DNA of 64,000 bases. It comes from Bacillus pseudomycoides. GTDB taxonomy: Bacteria; Bacillota; Bacilli; Bacillales; Bacillaceae_G. A model generated the notes under the pieces. That model had not been told where the DNA came from and made no database searches. It saw only the letters and a list, made by a program, of their open reading frames with translations. The translations under genes and the position numbers were made by a program. The stretch covers positions 5,062,467 through 5,126,466 of the forward strand of contig NZ_CP064266.1 of assembly GCF_022811845.1 (NCBI RefSeq), given 5' to 3'. This document shows, in pieces, positions 44,558 to 52,477 of the stretch (position 1 is the first letter of the stretch; each line of letters opens with the position of its first letter).

Positions 44558-45970
44558 CTATTTTACAATGTGAATTGGCATTCCAAGAGCAACTTCTGCT
44601 GCTTCCATTGTGATTTCACCTAATGTTGGGTGAGCATGGATTGTTTGAGCGATATCTTCTGCTGTCATTCCAGCTTCGATAGCTAAACCAATCTCAGAGA
44701 TAATATCAGAAGCACCTGCACCTGCAACTTGTGCACCTACAAGAAGACCATCTTCTTTACGTGTTACAAGTTGTAAGAAACCGTCTGTGCTGTTTAATGA
44801 TAACGCACGACCGTTTGCAGCGAATGGGAACTTAGATACAGCTACGCTCATTCCAGCTTCTTCTGCTTGTTTCTTAGTGTAACCAACAGATGCTAATTCT
44901 GGATCAGTGAAGCATACTGCAGGAATTCCGATGTAATCAATTGCTGATGCATGGCCACTAATTGCTTCAACAGCTACTTTACCTTCGTAAGAAGCTTTGT
45001 GAGCTAATGGTGGTCCAGGAACGATATCACCGATTGCATAGATGTTTGAAATATTTGTACGACATTGCTCATCGATTTCGATGATGCCGCGGTCAGTCAT
45101 TTTAACTCCAACTTGCTCAAGACCGATTTCTTGAGTATTTGGACGACGACCTACAGTTACTAATACGTAATCTGCTTCTACAGTTTGTACTTCGCCATTA
45201 ACTTCGAAGCTAACTGTTACGCCGTTTTCAGTTTCTTCAACGCCTTTAGCCATAGCTTTTGTATGGATATTTACGTTGCCTTTTTTCTGAAGAGCACGTT
45301 TAACAACTGAGCTCATTGCTTTTTCAAAACCAGCTAAAATTTCATCGCCAGCTTCTACTACAGTAACTTCTGTACCGAAGTTAGCATATGCAGTTCCTAA
45401 TTCCATACCGATGTAACCGCCGCCGATTACAACAAGTTTTTTAGGAATTTCAGGTAAGCTTAATGCACCTGTAGAGTTGATAACACGTTTAGAGTATTTG
45501 AATCCAGGAATTTCGATTGGTGTAGAACCAGTTGCAAGAACAGCATTTTTAAACGTATAAGTTTGTGCTGCGTCTTCAGTCATTACACGTAATGTGTTAG
45601 CATCTACGAAGTAAGCTTCACCGCGAATGATTTCAACTTTGTTACCTTTAAGAAGGCCTTCAACACCGCCAGTTAATTTCTTAACTACGCCGTTTTTCCA
45701 TTCTTGAACTTTTGTAAAGTCAACTTTTACGTTCTCTGCAGTGATACCCATGTCATCAGAATGCATTGCATTCTCATAACGATGACCTGCATTGATTAAC
45801 GCTTTTGAAGGAATACATCCAACGTTTAAGCATACGCCACCAAGGTTAGCTTTTTCAATAATTGCTACCTTTTGACCTAATTGTGCTGCACGAATTGCCG
45901 CAACGTATCCACCAGGACCTGCACCAACAACGACTGTATCTAATTCAATTGGGAAATCTCCTACTACCAT
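44558..45970 (-). CDS. pdhD: Dihydrolipoamide dehydrogenase (E3 of pyruvate dehydrogenase)
   Basis: 470-residue flavoprotein that reoxidises dihydrolipoamide with NAD. FAD motif VVGAGPGGYVAAIRAAQLG, redox disulfide GGVCLNVGCIPSK (~44-56), NAD motif VVIGGGYIGMELGTAYA, and the C-terminal His-Glu HAHPTLGEITMEAAE. Starts 5 bp after the pdhC stop. GGAGG lies 10 nt before the ATG at 45970. Confidence 0.97.
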   Translation of the reverse strand: MVVGDFPIELDTVVVGAGPGGYVAAIRAAQLGQKVAIIEKANLGGVCLNVGCIPSKALINAGHRYENAMHSDDMGITAENVKVDFTKVQEWKNGVVKKLTGGVEGLLKGNKVEIIRGEAYFVDANTLRVMTEDAAQTYTFKNAVLATGSTPIEIPGFKYSKRVINSTGALSLPEIPKKLVVIGGGYIGMELGTAYANFGTEVTVVEAGDEILAGFEKAMSSVVKRALQKKGNVNIHTKAMAKGVEETENGVTVSFEVNGEVQTVEADYVLVTVGRRPNTQEIGLEQVGVKMTDRGIIEIDEQCRTNISNIYAIGDIVPGPPLAHKASYEGKVAVEAISGHASAIDYIGIPAVCFTDPELASVGYTKKQAEEAGMSVAVSKFPFAANGRALSLNSTDGFLQLVTRKEDGLLVGAQVAGAGASDIISEIGLAIEAGMTAEDIAQTIHAHPTLGEITMEAAEVALGMPIHIVK

Positions 45971-45975
45971 TGTTA

Positions 45976-47265
45976 TTACGCCTCCATTACTAATAATTGT
46001 GGGTCATTCAATAGACGTTTAATTTGGTTTAATGCTTTTTGAGCAGTTGCGCCGTCAATTAAACGATGGTCAAAGCTTAGAGATAATGCCAATACTGGAG
46101 CTGCAACAATCTCACCATTTTTCACAACTGGCTTCTCAGCGATACGGCCGATACCAAGGATTGCTACTTCTGGGTGATTGATAACTGGAGTGAACCATTG
46201 TCCACCTGCAGAACCAATGTTTGTAATTGTGCAAGAAGCACCTTTCATTTCAGCTGGAGCTAAACGACCTTCACGTGCTTTACCAGCAAGATCATTGATC
46301 TCGTTAGAGATAGTGAAGATAGATTTACGATCTGTATCTTTAACAACTGGTACTAATAGACCTTTGTCTGTATCAGCTGCGATACCGATGTTGAAGTAAT
46401 GTTTATGAACGATTTCTTGAGAAGCATCGTCTAAAGCAGTGTTCAACATTGGGAATTCACGTAATGCAGATGTTAAAGCTTTTACAACGTATGGAAGGTA
46501 AGTTAATTTAATACCTTTGTCAGCTGCAACTGCTTTGAACTTCTTACGGTGAGCAACAAGTTCTGTTACATCTACTTCGTCCATTAATGTTACGTGAGGA
46601 GCTGTATGCTTAGAGTTAACCATTGCTTTCGCAATCGCTTTACGGATACCACTCATTTTCTCACGAGTTTCTGGATATTCACCAGCTGGGATTGGTTGTG
46701 CTTTTGGTGCTTCTTCTTTCGCTGCTGCTGGAGTAGCTTCTACTGCTGCTGGAGCCTCAGTTGCTGCTACTGTTTGTCCACCATTTGCAAATGCATCGAT
46801 GTCAGCTTTCACAACGCGGCCGTTCTTACCAGAACCAGCTACTTTATGAATATCTACACCTTTTTCACGAGCATATTTACGAACAGATGGCATAGCGATA
46901 ACGCGCTCATTTACTACTTCTTCAGTTGCTGCTGGAGTAGCTTCCGCTGCTGGAGCTTCTACTGCTGCTTCTTCAGCTTTTGGAGCTGCATCATGATCGT
47001 CACCTTTAAATTTAAGGTTTTCGTATCCAGGAGCATCAAATTTAATTAATGTGTCTCCTACTATTGCAACTGTTCCTTCTTCTACAAGTACTTCAAGTAC
47101 TTTACCTTTAACAGGAGAAGGGATTTCTACTACTGCTTTATCATTTTGTACTTCAAGAAGTACATCGTCTTCATTTACTTCATCGCCTGGTTTAATAAAC
47201 CATTTTACGATTTCACCTTCGTGGATACCTTCACCGATATCTGGTAGTTTAAATTCAAATGCCAC
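45976..47265 (-). CDS. pdhC: Dihydrolipoyllysine acetyltransferase (E2 of pyruvate dehydrogenase)
   Basis: 429 residues: one lipoyl domain (~1-80, lipoyl lysine in LEVQNDKAVVEI), an Ala/Pro/Glu-rich linker (EAAVEAPAAEATPAATEE), an E3/E1-binding domain (~120-160; PSVRKYAREKGVDI), a second linker, and the catalytic acetyltransferase domain ending with SFDHRLIDGATA. Forms the core of the complex. Confidence 0.97.
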   Translation of the reverse strand: MAFEFKLPDIGEGIHEGEIVKWFIKPGDEVNEDDVLLEVQNDKAVVEIPSPVKGKVLEVLVEEGTVAIVGDTLIKFDAPGYENLKFKGDDHDAAPKAEEAAVEAPAAEATPAATEEVVNERVIAMPSVRKYAREKGVDIHKVAGSGKNGRVVKADIDAFANGGQTVAATEAPAAVEATPAAAKEEAPKAQPIPAGEYPETREKMSGIRKAIAKAMVNSKHTAPHVTLMDEVDVTELVAHRKKFKAVAADKGIKLTYLPYVVKALTSALREFPMLNTALDDASQEIVHKHYFNIGIAADTDKGLLVPVVKDTDRKSIFTISNEINDLAGKAREGRLAPAEMKGASCTITNIGSAGGQWFTPVINHPEVAILGIGRIAEKPVVKNGEIVAAPVLALSLSFDHRLIDGATAQKALNQIKRLLNDPQLLVMEA

Positions 47266-47304
47266 GGAATTCAGCCCCCTGATTCATTTCATTATTATGG
47301 AATA

Positions 47305-47344
47305 TGTACAAAAGAAACCAGCATGTGCTGATTTCTTTTGCACA
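47305..47344 (-). promoter_or_regulatory. Intercistronic hairpin between pdhB and pdhC
   Basis: TGTACAAAAGAAACCAGCA / TGCTGATTTCTTTTGCACA pairs over about 19 positions with three mismatches. No T run follows on the minus strand, so this is more likely an RNA stability or processing element than a terminator. Confidence 0.55.
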
Positions 47345-47358
47345 TGAAAAGCTAAAAA

Positions 47359-48336
47359 TTAGAAGTTCATTACTTTGTTAACAGCTTCAACAATATCTTT
47401 GTGGTTTGGTAACCATACGCTCTCAGCTTGAGAGAATGGGAATACTGTATCAGCAGCTGCAACACGTACAACTGGAGCTTCTAAGTTTAAGATTGCACGG
47501 TCGTTAATTTCCGCTACAACGTTAGCTGCAATACCAGCTTGTTTTTGAGCTTCTTGAACAACAACTACGCGGCCTGTTTTTTCAACAGAAGCGATGATTG
47601 TTTCGATATCTAATGGTTGAACTGTACGTAAGTCAACAACCTCTAAAGAGATACCTTCTTTTTCAAGTTCTTCAGCAGCTTTTAATGCAGCGTGAACCAT
47701 AGCACCGTAAGCGATAACAGATACATCTGTACCTTCACGTTTGATATCAGCTTTACCTAAATCAATTGTGTATTCGCCTTCTGGTACATCTTGACGGAAT
47801 GAACGGTACAATTTCATATGCTCTAAGTAGATAACTGGATCGTTGTCACGAATCGCAGAGATTAAAAGACCTTTTGCATCGTATGGAGTAGATGGAATAA
47901 CAACTTTTAGACCAGGTTGTTGCGCCACTAATCCTTCTAAGCTATCAGCATGTAGTTCAGGAGTATGAACACCACCACCGAATGGAGAACGAACTGTTAC
48001 TGGAGCAGTCCAACGTCCACCAGAACGGTAACGCATACGAGCTAATTGACCAGAAATTGAATCCATTACTTCATAAACGAAACCGAAGAATTGGATTTCT
48101 GGAACTGGACGGAAACCTTCAAGTGCAAGTCCAACTGCAAGTCCACCAATACCAGACTCTGCAAGTGGAGTATCCATTACACGATCTTCACCGAATTCAG
48201 CTTGTAAACCTTCAGTAGCACGGAATACACCGCCGTTTACACCAACGTCTTCACCAAACACAAGTACGTTAGGGTCATTTTTCATTTCAACGCGTAAAGC
48301 ATCAGTGATTGCTTGAATCATTGTCATTTGAGCCAT
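47359..48336 (-). CDS. pdhB: Pyruvate dehydrogenase E1 component, beta subunit
   Basis: 325 residues; transketolase-like pyrimidine-binding and C-terminal domains. Landmarks: VFGEDVGVNGGVFRATEGL, TPLAESGIGGLAVG, RMRYRSGG and SPFGGGVHTPELHADSLE. With PdhA forms the thiamine diphosphate E1. Separated from pdhA by 3 bp. Confidence 0.96.
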   Translation of the reverse strand: MAQMTMIQAITDALRVEMKNDPNVLVFGEDVGVNGGVFRATEGLQAEFGEDRVMDTPLAESGIGGLAVGLALEGFRPVPEIQFFGFVYEVMDSISGQLARMRYRSGGRWTAPVTVRSPFGGGVHTPELHADSLEGLVAQQPGLKVVIPSTPYDAKGLLISAIRDNDPVIYLEHMKLYRSFRQDVPEGEYTIDLGKADIKREGTDVSVIAYGAMVHAALKAAEELEKEGISLEVVDLRTVQPLDIETIIASVEKTGRVVVVQEAQKQAGIAANVVAEINDRAILNLEAPVVRVAAADTVFPFSQAESVWLPNHKDIVEAVNKVMNF

Positions 48337-48339
48337 GGC

Positions 48340-49455
48340 TTACTTCGACTCCTTTTCTTTGTAAATTTCATATTGTTCAGCTAAGTTGTAAGGCATTTTT
48401 TCGTACATGATTTCCATTAAATCAGTAACTTTTTGTTTTGGAGCTTGGTCAGCCTTAGCAATTGCTTGTTTGATATCTTCTTTCGCTTCTTCGATTACTT
48501 TTTCTTCTACTTCTTGAGACCATAGGCCTTTATTTTCTAAGAATGCACGGAAGCGTACGATTGGATCCTTTTGTTCCCATTCGTTTTCGATATCTTTTGT
48601 ACGGTAACGAGTTGGGTCATCACCAGCCATTGTATGTGGACCATAACGGAATGTTAAAGTCTCGATTAAAGTAGGACCTTCACCATTTACTGCACGCTCA
48701 CGAGCAAAAGCAGTTGCTGCGTATACAGCTAATGGGTCCATACCGTCTACTTGAATTCCGTAAATACCTGCTGCTACTGCTTTTTGCGCTACAGTTTTTG
48801 CTGCAGATTGTTTTTCTACTGGAGTAGAGATTGCATAGCGGTTGTTTTGAACAACGAAGATTGCTGGAGCTTTAAATGCACCTGCAAAGTTCATACCTTC
48901 GTAGAAGTCACCTTGAGAAGCACCACCGTCACCTGTGTAAGTAATTGCAACAGATTTTTTACCACGTAATTTCATACCTAACGCAACACCAGCAGTTTGG
49001 ATGATTTGCGCACCGATGATGATTTGTGGAGCAAGTGCATTTACATTTTCAGGCATTTGGTTACCCATGAAGTGTCCACGAGAGAATAAGAATGCTTGGT
49101 ATAATGGTAAACCATGCCATACTAATTGTGGAACGTCACGATATCCTGGTAAGATGAAGTCTTCTGCTTCAAGTGCGAAATGACTTGCTAATTGAGAAGC
49201 TTCTTGTCCAGCTGTTGGTGCGTAGAAACCTAAACGTCCTTGACGGTTTAAAGAAATAGAACGTTGATCTAGTACGCGAGTATACACCATACGGCGCATT
49301 AATTCTTTTAATTGATCATCAGTTAATTCAGGCATTGCTGCTTCATTCACAACTTCGCCTTTTTCATTTAAAATTTGTAATGTTTCAAATTGAGCTGCGA
49401 TAGCTTTCATTTGCTCATCAACATTAAATAGGGTCTTTTTTGTTTTAGTACCCAT
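48340..49455 (-). CDS. pdhA: Pyruvate dehydrogenase E1 component, alpha subunit
   Basis: 371 residues; ThDP-binding motif GDGGASQGDFYEGMNFAGAFKAPAIFVVQNN (segments near 175-205), and phosphorylation-loop-like RYGPHTMAGDDPTRYR. Start ATG at 49455 with GAGGTG 6 nt upstream; an in-frame GTG at 49464 is part of that site. First gene of pdhABCD. Confidence 0.97.
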   Translation of the reverse strand: MGTKTKKTLFNVDEQMKAIAAQFETLQILNEKGEVVNEAAMPELTDDQLKELMRRMVYTRVLDQRSISLNRQGRLGFYAPTAGQEASQLASHFALEAEDFILPGYRDVPQLVWHGLPLYQAFLFSRGHFMGNQMPENVNALAPQIIIGAQIIQTAGVALGMKLRGKKSVAITYTGDGGASQGDFYEGMNFAGAFKAPAIFVVQNNRYAISTPVEKQSAAKTVAQKAVAAGIYGIQVDGMDPLAVYAATAFARERAVNGEGPTLIETLTFRYGPHTMAGDDPTRYRTKDIENEWEQKDPIVRFRAFLENKGLWSQEVEEKVIEEAKEDIKQAIAKADQAPKQKVTDLMEIMYEKMPYNLAEQYEIYKEKESK

Positions 49456-49967
49456 TCCGTTCACCTCTTCCTCTCTTGAACCATATTCTGAAACGCTTTC
49501 ACTAGCAATCAGCTAGAAAGAAAACGCAACCATGTAAACCGACAGGAAACCTCGCCGGTTGAGAATAATTTTGTGTACCTAACAATCTGTACTAATGTTT
49601 TTTCAGAAACATATTAATACAATCTTGATCACGTTTTTTAGTTTACAACTATTCTAATCACGATGTCAATTACTTTGGTTACGTTTTTTTTATGAATAAC
49701 ATTGGGGTTTCCACTATACATAGTTGTTTTCATTTTCACATCTGTATTAGTAAGCAATAACCTACTGTTATATTATTCCCTTTTTAACCCTCTTTTCATC
49801 GTAGAATAATATGTAAACGATTAATTCTTCTTAGTTTTTCTCTCTTTGTAACAAAAATATGCAATCACTTCTTCCTTTTCTAGGCAAATGCCTACACACT
49901 CCCAATCACTCTCCCATACATTATAATAACCGCAGTATTAGCGGGAAATGATAAAGGAGGTCATCTC
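49456..49967 (-). promoter_or_regulatory. pdhA upstream region with promoter and leader hairpin
   Basis: On the minus strand TTGACA (49664-49669), 18 bp, TAAACT (49640-49645) is a plausible sigma-A promoter, giving a leader of about 180 nt. The leader has a hairpin at about 49538-49562 (AACCG ... CGGTT). TGAAAGCGTTTCA (minus strand, 49490-49502) is one base short of a cre site. On the other side, CATACATTA (49915-49923) could be a sigma-K -10 for the yjcZ-type gene. Confidence 0.45.
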
Positions 49968-50114
49968 ATGTACGGATACACATATTGCTATCCAACTTGT
50001 TCATATCCTTCCTATGGCTATGGAGGTTCTTGCGGAGGATCCGGACGCGGCTTTGCTTTAATCGTTGTATTGTTTATCCTTTTAATTATCGTTGGTGCTG
50101 CTTGCATTCGTTAA
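49968..50114 (+). CDS. YjcZ/SscA-type small spore-associated membrane peptide
   Basis: 48 residues: a Tyr/Gly/Cys-rich head (MYGYTYCYPTCSYPSYGYGG, SCGGSGRG) followed by one membrane helix (FALIVVLFILLIIVGAACI). This is the YjcZ family, whose member SscA contributes to spore coat assembly in B. subtilis. AAAGGAGG sits 8 nt before the ATG. A sigma-K-like -10 lies about 45 bp upstream, consistent with late sporulation expression. Confidence 0.88.
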   Translation: MYGYTYCYPTCSYPSYGYGGSCGGSGRGFALIVVLFILLIIVGAACIR

Positions 50115-50136
50115 TGTAAAACAAAACAACTATCGA

Positions 50137-50166
50137 AAGAAACAGGCGGCTCTGCCGTCTTTTCTT
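50137..50166 (+). terminator. Terminator after the yjcZ-type gene
   Basis: GGCGG / CCGTC short stem followed by TTTTCTTTTTC. Confidence 0.6.
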
Positions 50167-50285
50167 TTTCAATCCTTTACAATACGAAGAACAGATTTAA
50201 AAAAAACCATACATATGCACCATTTACTTTACCATGACTTTTTCGATGTCCTTTGGTAGACTAAAGAAGAAAGGAGAGATTACAT

Positions 50286-50840
50286 ATGCTTACAATGAAT
50301 GATGTAATTCGTGAAGGAAATCCCATTCTACGAGCAGTAGCAGAAGAAGTACCTCTGCCAGCAAGTGAAGAGGACCTACGTACTCTTAAAGAAATGATTG
50401 AACTTGTAATAAACAGTCAAAACCCTGAAATGGTTGAAAAATATAATTTACGTCCAGGAATCGGGATTGCAGCACCACAAATTGGCATTTCGAAAAGAAT
50501 GATTGCTGTTCATGTTACTGACGCAAATGAGACATTATACAGCTATGCTTTATTCAACCCCAAAATTATTAGTCACTCTGTTGAACGCACATATTTATCG
50601 GGAGGTGAAGGTTGCCTATCAGTAGATCGTGAAGTACCTGGCTATGTTCCGCGTTATACACGAATTAAAGTTAAAGCAACTACTATCGATGGTGAAGAGG
50701 TAAAATTACGTTTAAAAGGCTTACCAGCGATTGTATTTCAACATGAAATTGATCATTTAAACGGCATCATGTTCTATGACCACATTAATCAAGAAAACCC
50801 TTTTGCATCTCCTGATGATGCAAAACCATTCGAAAGATAA
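50286..50840 (+). CDS. def: Peptide deformylase
   Basis: 184 residues. Removes formyl from nascent proteins. Motifs: GIGIAAPQIG (~60), GGEGCLSV (~110, metal Cys) and QHEIDHLNG (~153, two metal His and catalytic Glu). The insert SQNPEMVEKYNLRP and the length are typical of Bacillus type-II Def (DefB/YkrB). GGAGAG ribosome site. Confidence 0.96.
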   Translation: MLTMNDVIREGNPILRAVAEEVPLPASEEDLRTLKEMIELVINSQNPEMVEKYNLRPGIGIAAPQIGISKRMIAVHVTDANETLYSYALFNPKIISHSVERTYLSGGEGCLSVDREVPGYVPRYTRIKVKATTIDGEEVKLRLKGLPAIVFQHEIDHLNGIMFYDHINQENPFASPDDAKPFER

Positions 50841-50872
50841 AAAAGCAGAAGCAAAAGCTTCTGCTTTTTTAT
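50840..50872. terminator. def terminator
   Basis: AAAAAGCAGAAGC / GCTTCTGCTTTTTT with a 4-nt loop; works in both directions. Confidence 0.88.
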
Positions 50873-50897
50873 CTGAAATGGTTCTCATACTATTTTG

Positions 50898-51671
50898 TTA
50901 CAATAAACGCGCCCATTGTAAACCGTGAAGAATCCCATCTTCACTAACATCTTTGGTCACATAATTAGCAAGTTTTTTCAGATCTTCATGGCCATTCCCC
51001 ATTACAATACCTGTTCCGACTGTTTCAATCATTTCTAAATCATTTAATCCATCCCCAAAAGCATAAACCTGTTCACGCTTAAATCCTAATTTCTTAATAA
51101 ATTTTTCAATTCCCTTTGCTTTCGAACCGCCATTAGGAATAATATCCATAGAATACGCATGCCAACGAATAAAATGAAAATCTGGATAATCATGAATAAA
51201 CTTTTCTTCCTCACCCACTTGGCAGAAAAGAAGTGTTTGGTAAATATCACGATTTTCATAAAAACTTGGTTCATATAACGGATGCCCAAATTGTAGGCTT
51301 CCAAAACTTTCTTTTACATAATCATGATATTCTACTGTCGCTTTCATATCCTTATGATCTAAATAAACAAGTGGGTACCCCTCTTGCTTCGCAAATGTTG
51401 TGAATGTATGTAATGTACTAGGTTGTAATGGATTTTTAAATATAACCTCATCTTCAAATACAACATATTGGCCGTTAAAACTAACATAATTATGAATATT
51501 AAGCTCATTGCGAATATCTTCAAACATGAAAGGCGCACGCCCTGTCGCAATTGCCACATGTACTCCTTTTTCTTGCAACATACGTACGGCTTCTCTTGTA
51601 GATTGCGGAATTTTTTTATCATGATCTAGTAATGTTCCATCAATATCAAAAAAGACGATTTTATCATTCAT
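50898..51671 (-). CDS. Cof-type HAD-IIB hydrolase (YkrA-like)
   Basis: 257 residues. HAD motifs: I FFDIDGTLLDHD, II AIATGRAP, III lysine in GSKAKGIEKF, IV FGDGLNDLEMIE. Cofs usually act on sugar phosphates or flavin/PLP phosphates; substrate here unknown. Start at 51671 follows AAAGGAC; the frame extends to 51725 without a ribosome site. Position next to def matches B. subtilis ykrA. Confidence 0.9.
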   Translation of the reverse strand: MNDKIVFFDIDGTLLDHDKKIPQSTREAVRMLQEKGVHVAIATGRAPFMFEDIRNELNIHNYVSFNGQYVVFEDEVIFKNPLQPSTLHTFTTFAKQEGYPLVYLDHKDMKATVEYHDYVKESFGSLQFGHPLYEPSFYENRDIYQTLLFCQVGEEEKFIHDYPDFHFIRWHAYSMDIIPNGGSKAKGIEKFIKKLGFKREQVYAFGDGLNDLEMIETVGTGIVMGNGHEDLKKLANYVTKDVSEDGILHGLQWARLL

Positions 51672-52071
51672 TTTCAAAGTCCTTTCTAGCCCATCTCTGT
51701 TCCTAACTTGACTATTTCTTTTCAAATCCTAAAAAAAAGTATAACATATTAAACATCTGTGAAGAAAGCGTTCACTTCCTAACCTTATTCGTACAATATG
51801 CATATACTATCAAAAGAATATTGATATTTGTTTCAATGCATTTTCTTTTCTAATCTATCTCATACTATATTCATAACTGAGGGCACACTACCTGTGAGAG
51901 AAAGAATGTAACACAAGATTACGTCTGCATCAGCCAATAGAATTACTGAACACCGGACAGCAATTCTCTCATTTATCTTCTATGGCTTCCTGTGTATATA
52001 GAGATAGAGTTACTACTAATGAAACAAAAAATAGTTATGCATATTTGCAATAAAGAAAGGAAGGAGTAATC
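51672..52071 (+). other. Long untranslated region upstream of a 23-codon ORF
   Basis: No gene-like frame. A possible -10 (TACTATATT, about 51863-51871) would start a transcript near 51880. Its RNA can pair GTGAGAGAA (51894-51902) with TTCTCTCAT (51964-51972). The leader would be nearly 200 nt, long for such a short ORF. Confidence 0.4.
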
Positions 52072-52143
52072 ATGCTAAAGAAGCTGAAGAAAAAGCTAAA
52101 ACGGTATTTAAACGATTTAGTCTGTAAAAAGACTACAGCTTAA
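52072..52143 (+). CDS. Short cationic peptide ORF (23 residues)
   Basis: MLKKLKKKLKRYLNDLVCKK then TTA: nine Lys and one Arg in 23 residues, with Leu spaced as in an amphipathic helix. AAGGAAGGAG lies 7 nt before the ATG, a stronger site than many genes here. The last codons fold into a hairpin (CGATTTAGTCT / AGACTACAGCTTAAATCG) followed by a terminator. No family recognised; it could be a leader peptide, a membrane-active peptide or part of an RNA. Confidence 0.5.
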   Translation: MLKKLKKKLKRYLNDLVCKKTTA

Positions 52144-52173
52144 ATCGTGCCCATTTCGGGCTTTTTCTTCATT
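52144..52173 (+). terminator. Terminator after the cationic peptide ORF
   Basis: GCCC ATTTC GGGC followed by TTTTTCTTC. Confidence 0.68.
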
Positions 52174-52261
52174 CTCATTCGAAAAAACATGAAAATCATT
52201 ACTATTTGCTTTATAATAGGTAACAGATAATGCAAAACATAGACAAGGAGAGGTTTTCCCA

Positions 52262-52474
52262 ATGATTTTTAAAGTATTCTATCAAGAAAAAATGACTGAG
52301 GTTCCAGTACGTGAAAATACAAAAGTTTTATATTTAGAAGCTGAATCCCAAAAAGACGTTCGTACAAAATTACAAAAGTTCGCATATAATATTGAGTTTG
52401 TCCAATCTGTTACTGGCGCTCATCTTGAATACGAGAAGCAAAATGCTGATTTAACACTAACGGAGATCGTATAA
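52262..52474 (+). CDS. rpoY: RNA polymerase epsilon subunit RpoY (YkzG)
   Basis: 70 residues, MIFKVFYQEKMTEVPVRENTKVLYLEA, LEYEKQ near the end. Small auxiliary subunit of Firmicute RNA polymerase. A TATAAT at about 52213 and AAGGAGAGG before the ATG support independent expression. 3 bp before rnjA, the conserved rpoY-rnjA pair. Confidence 0.93.
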   Translation: MIFKVFYQEKMTEVPVRENTKVLYLEAESQKDVRTKLQKFAYNIEFVQSVTGAHLEYEKQNADLTLTEIV

Positions 52475-52477
52475 TTT

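Noticed and set aside
46594..47347. Cys/Phe-rich plus-strand frames opposite pdhC
   Set aside because: They are the complement of the Ala/Pro/Glu-rich linker and lipoyl domain.
49490..49502. cre site upstream of pdhA
   Set aside because: TGAAAGCGTTTCA is one base short of the 14-bp consensus; kept only as a note.
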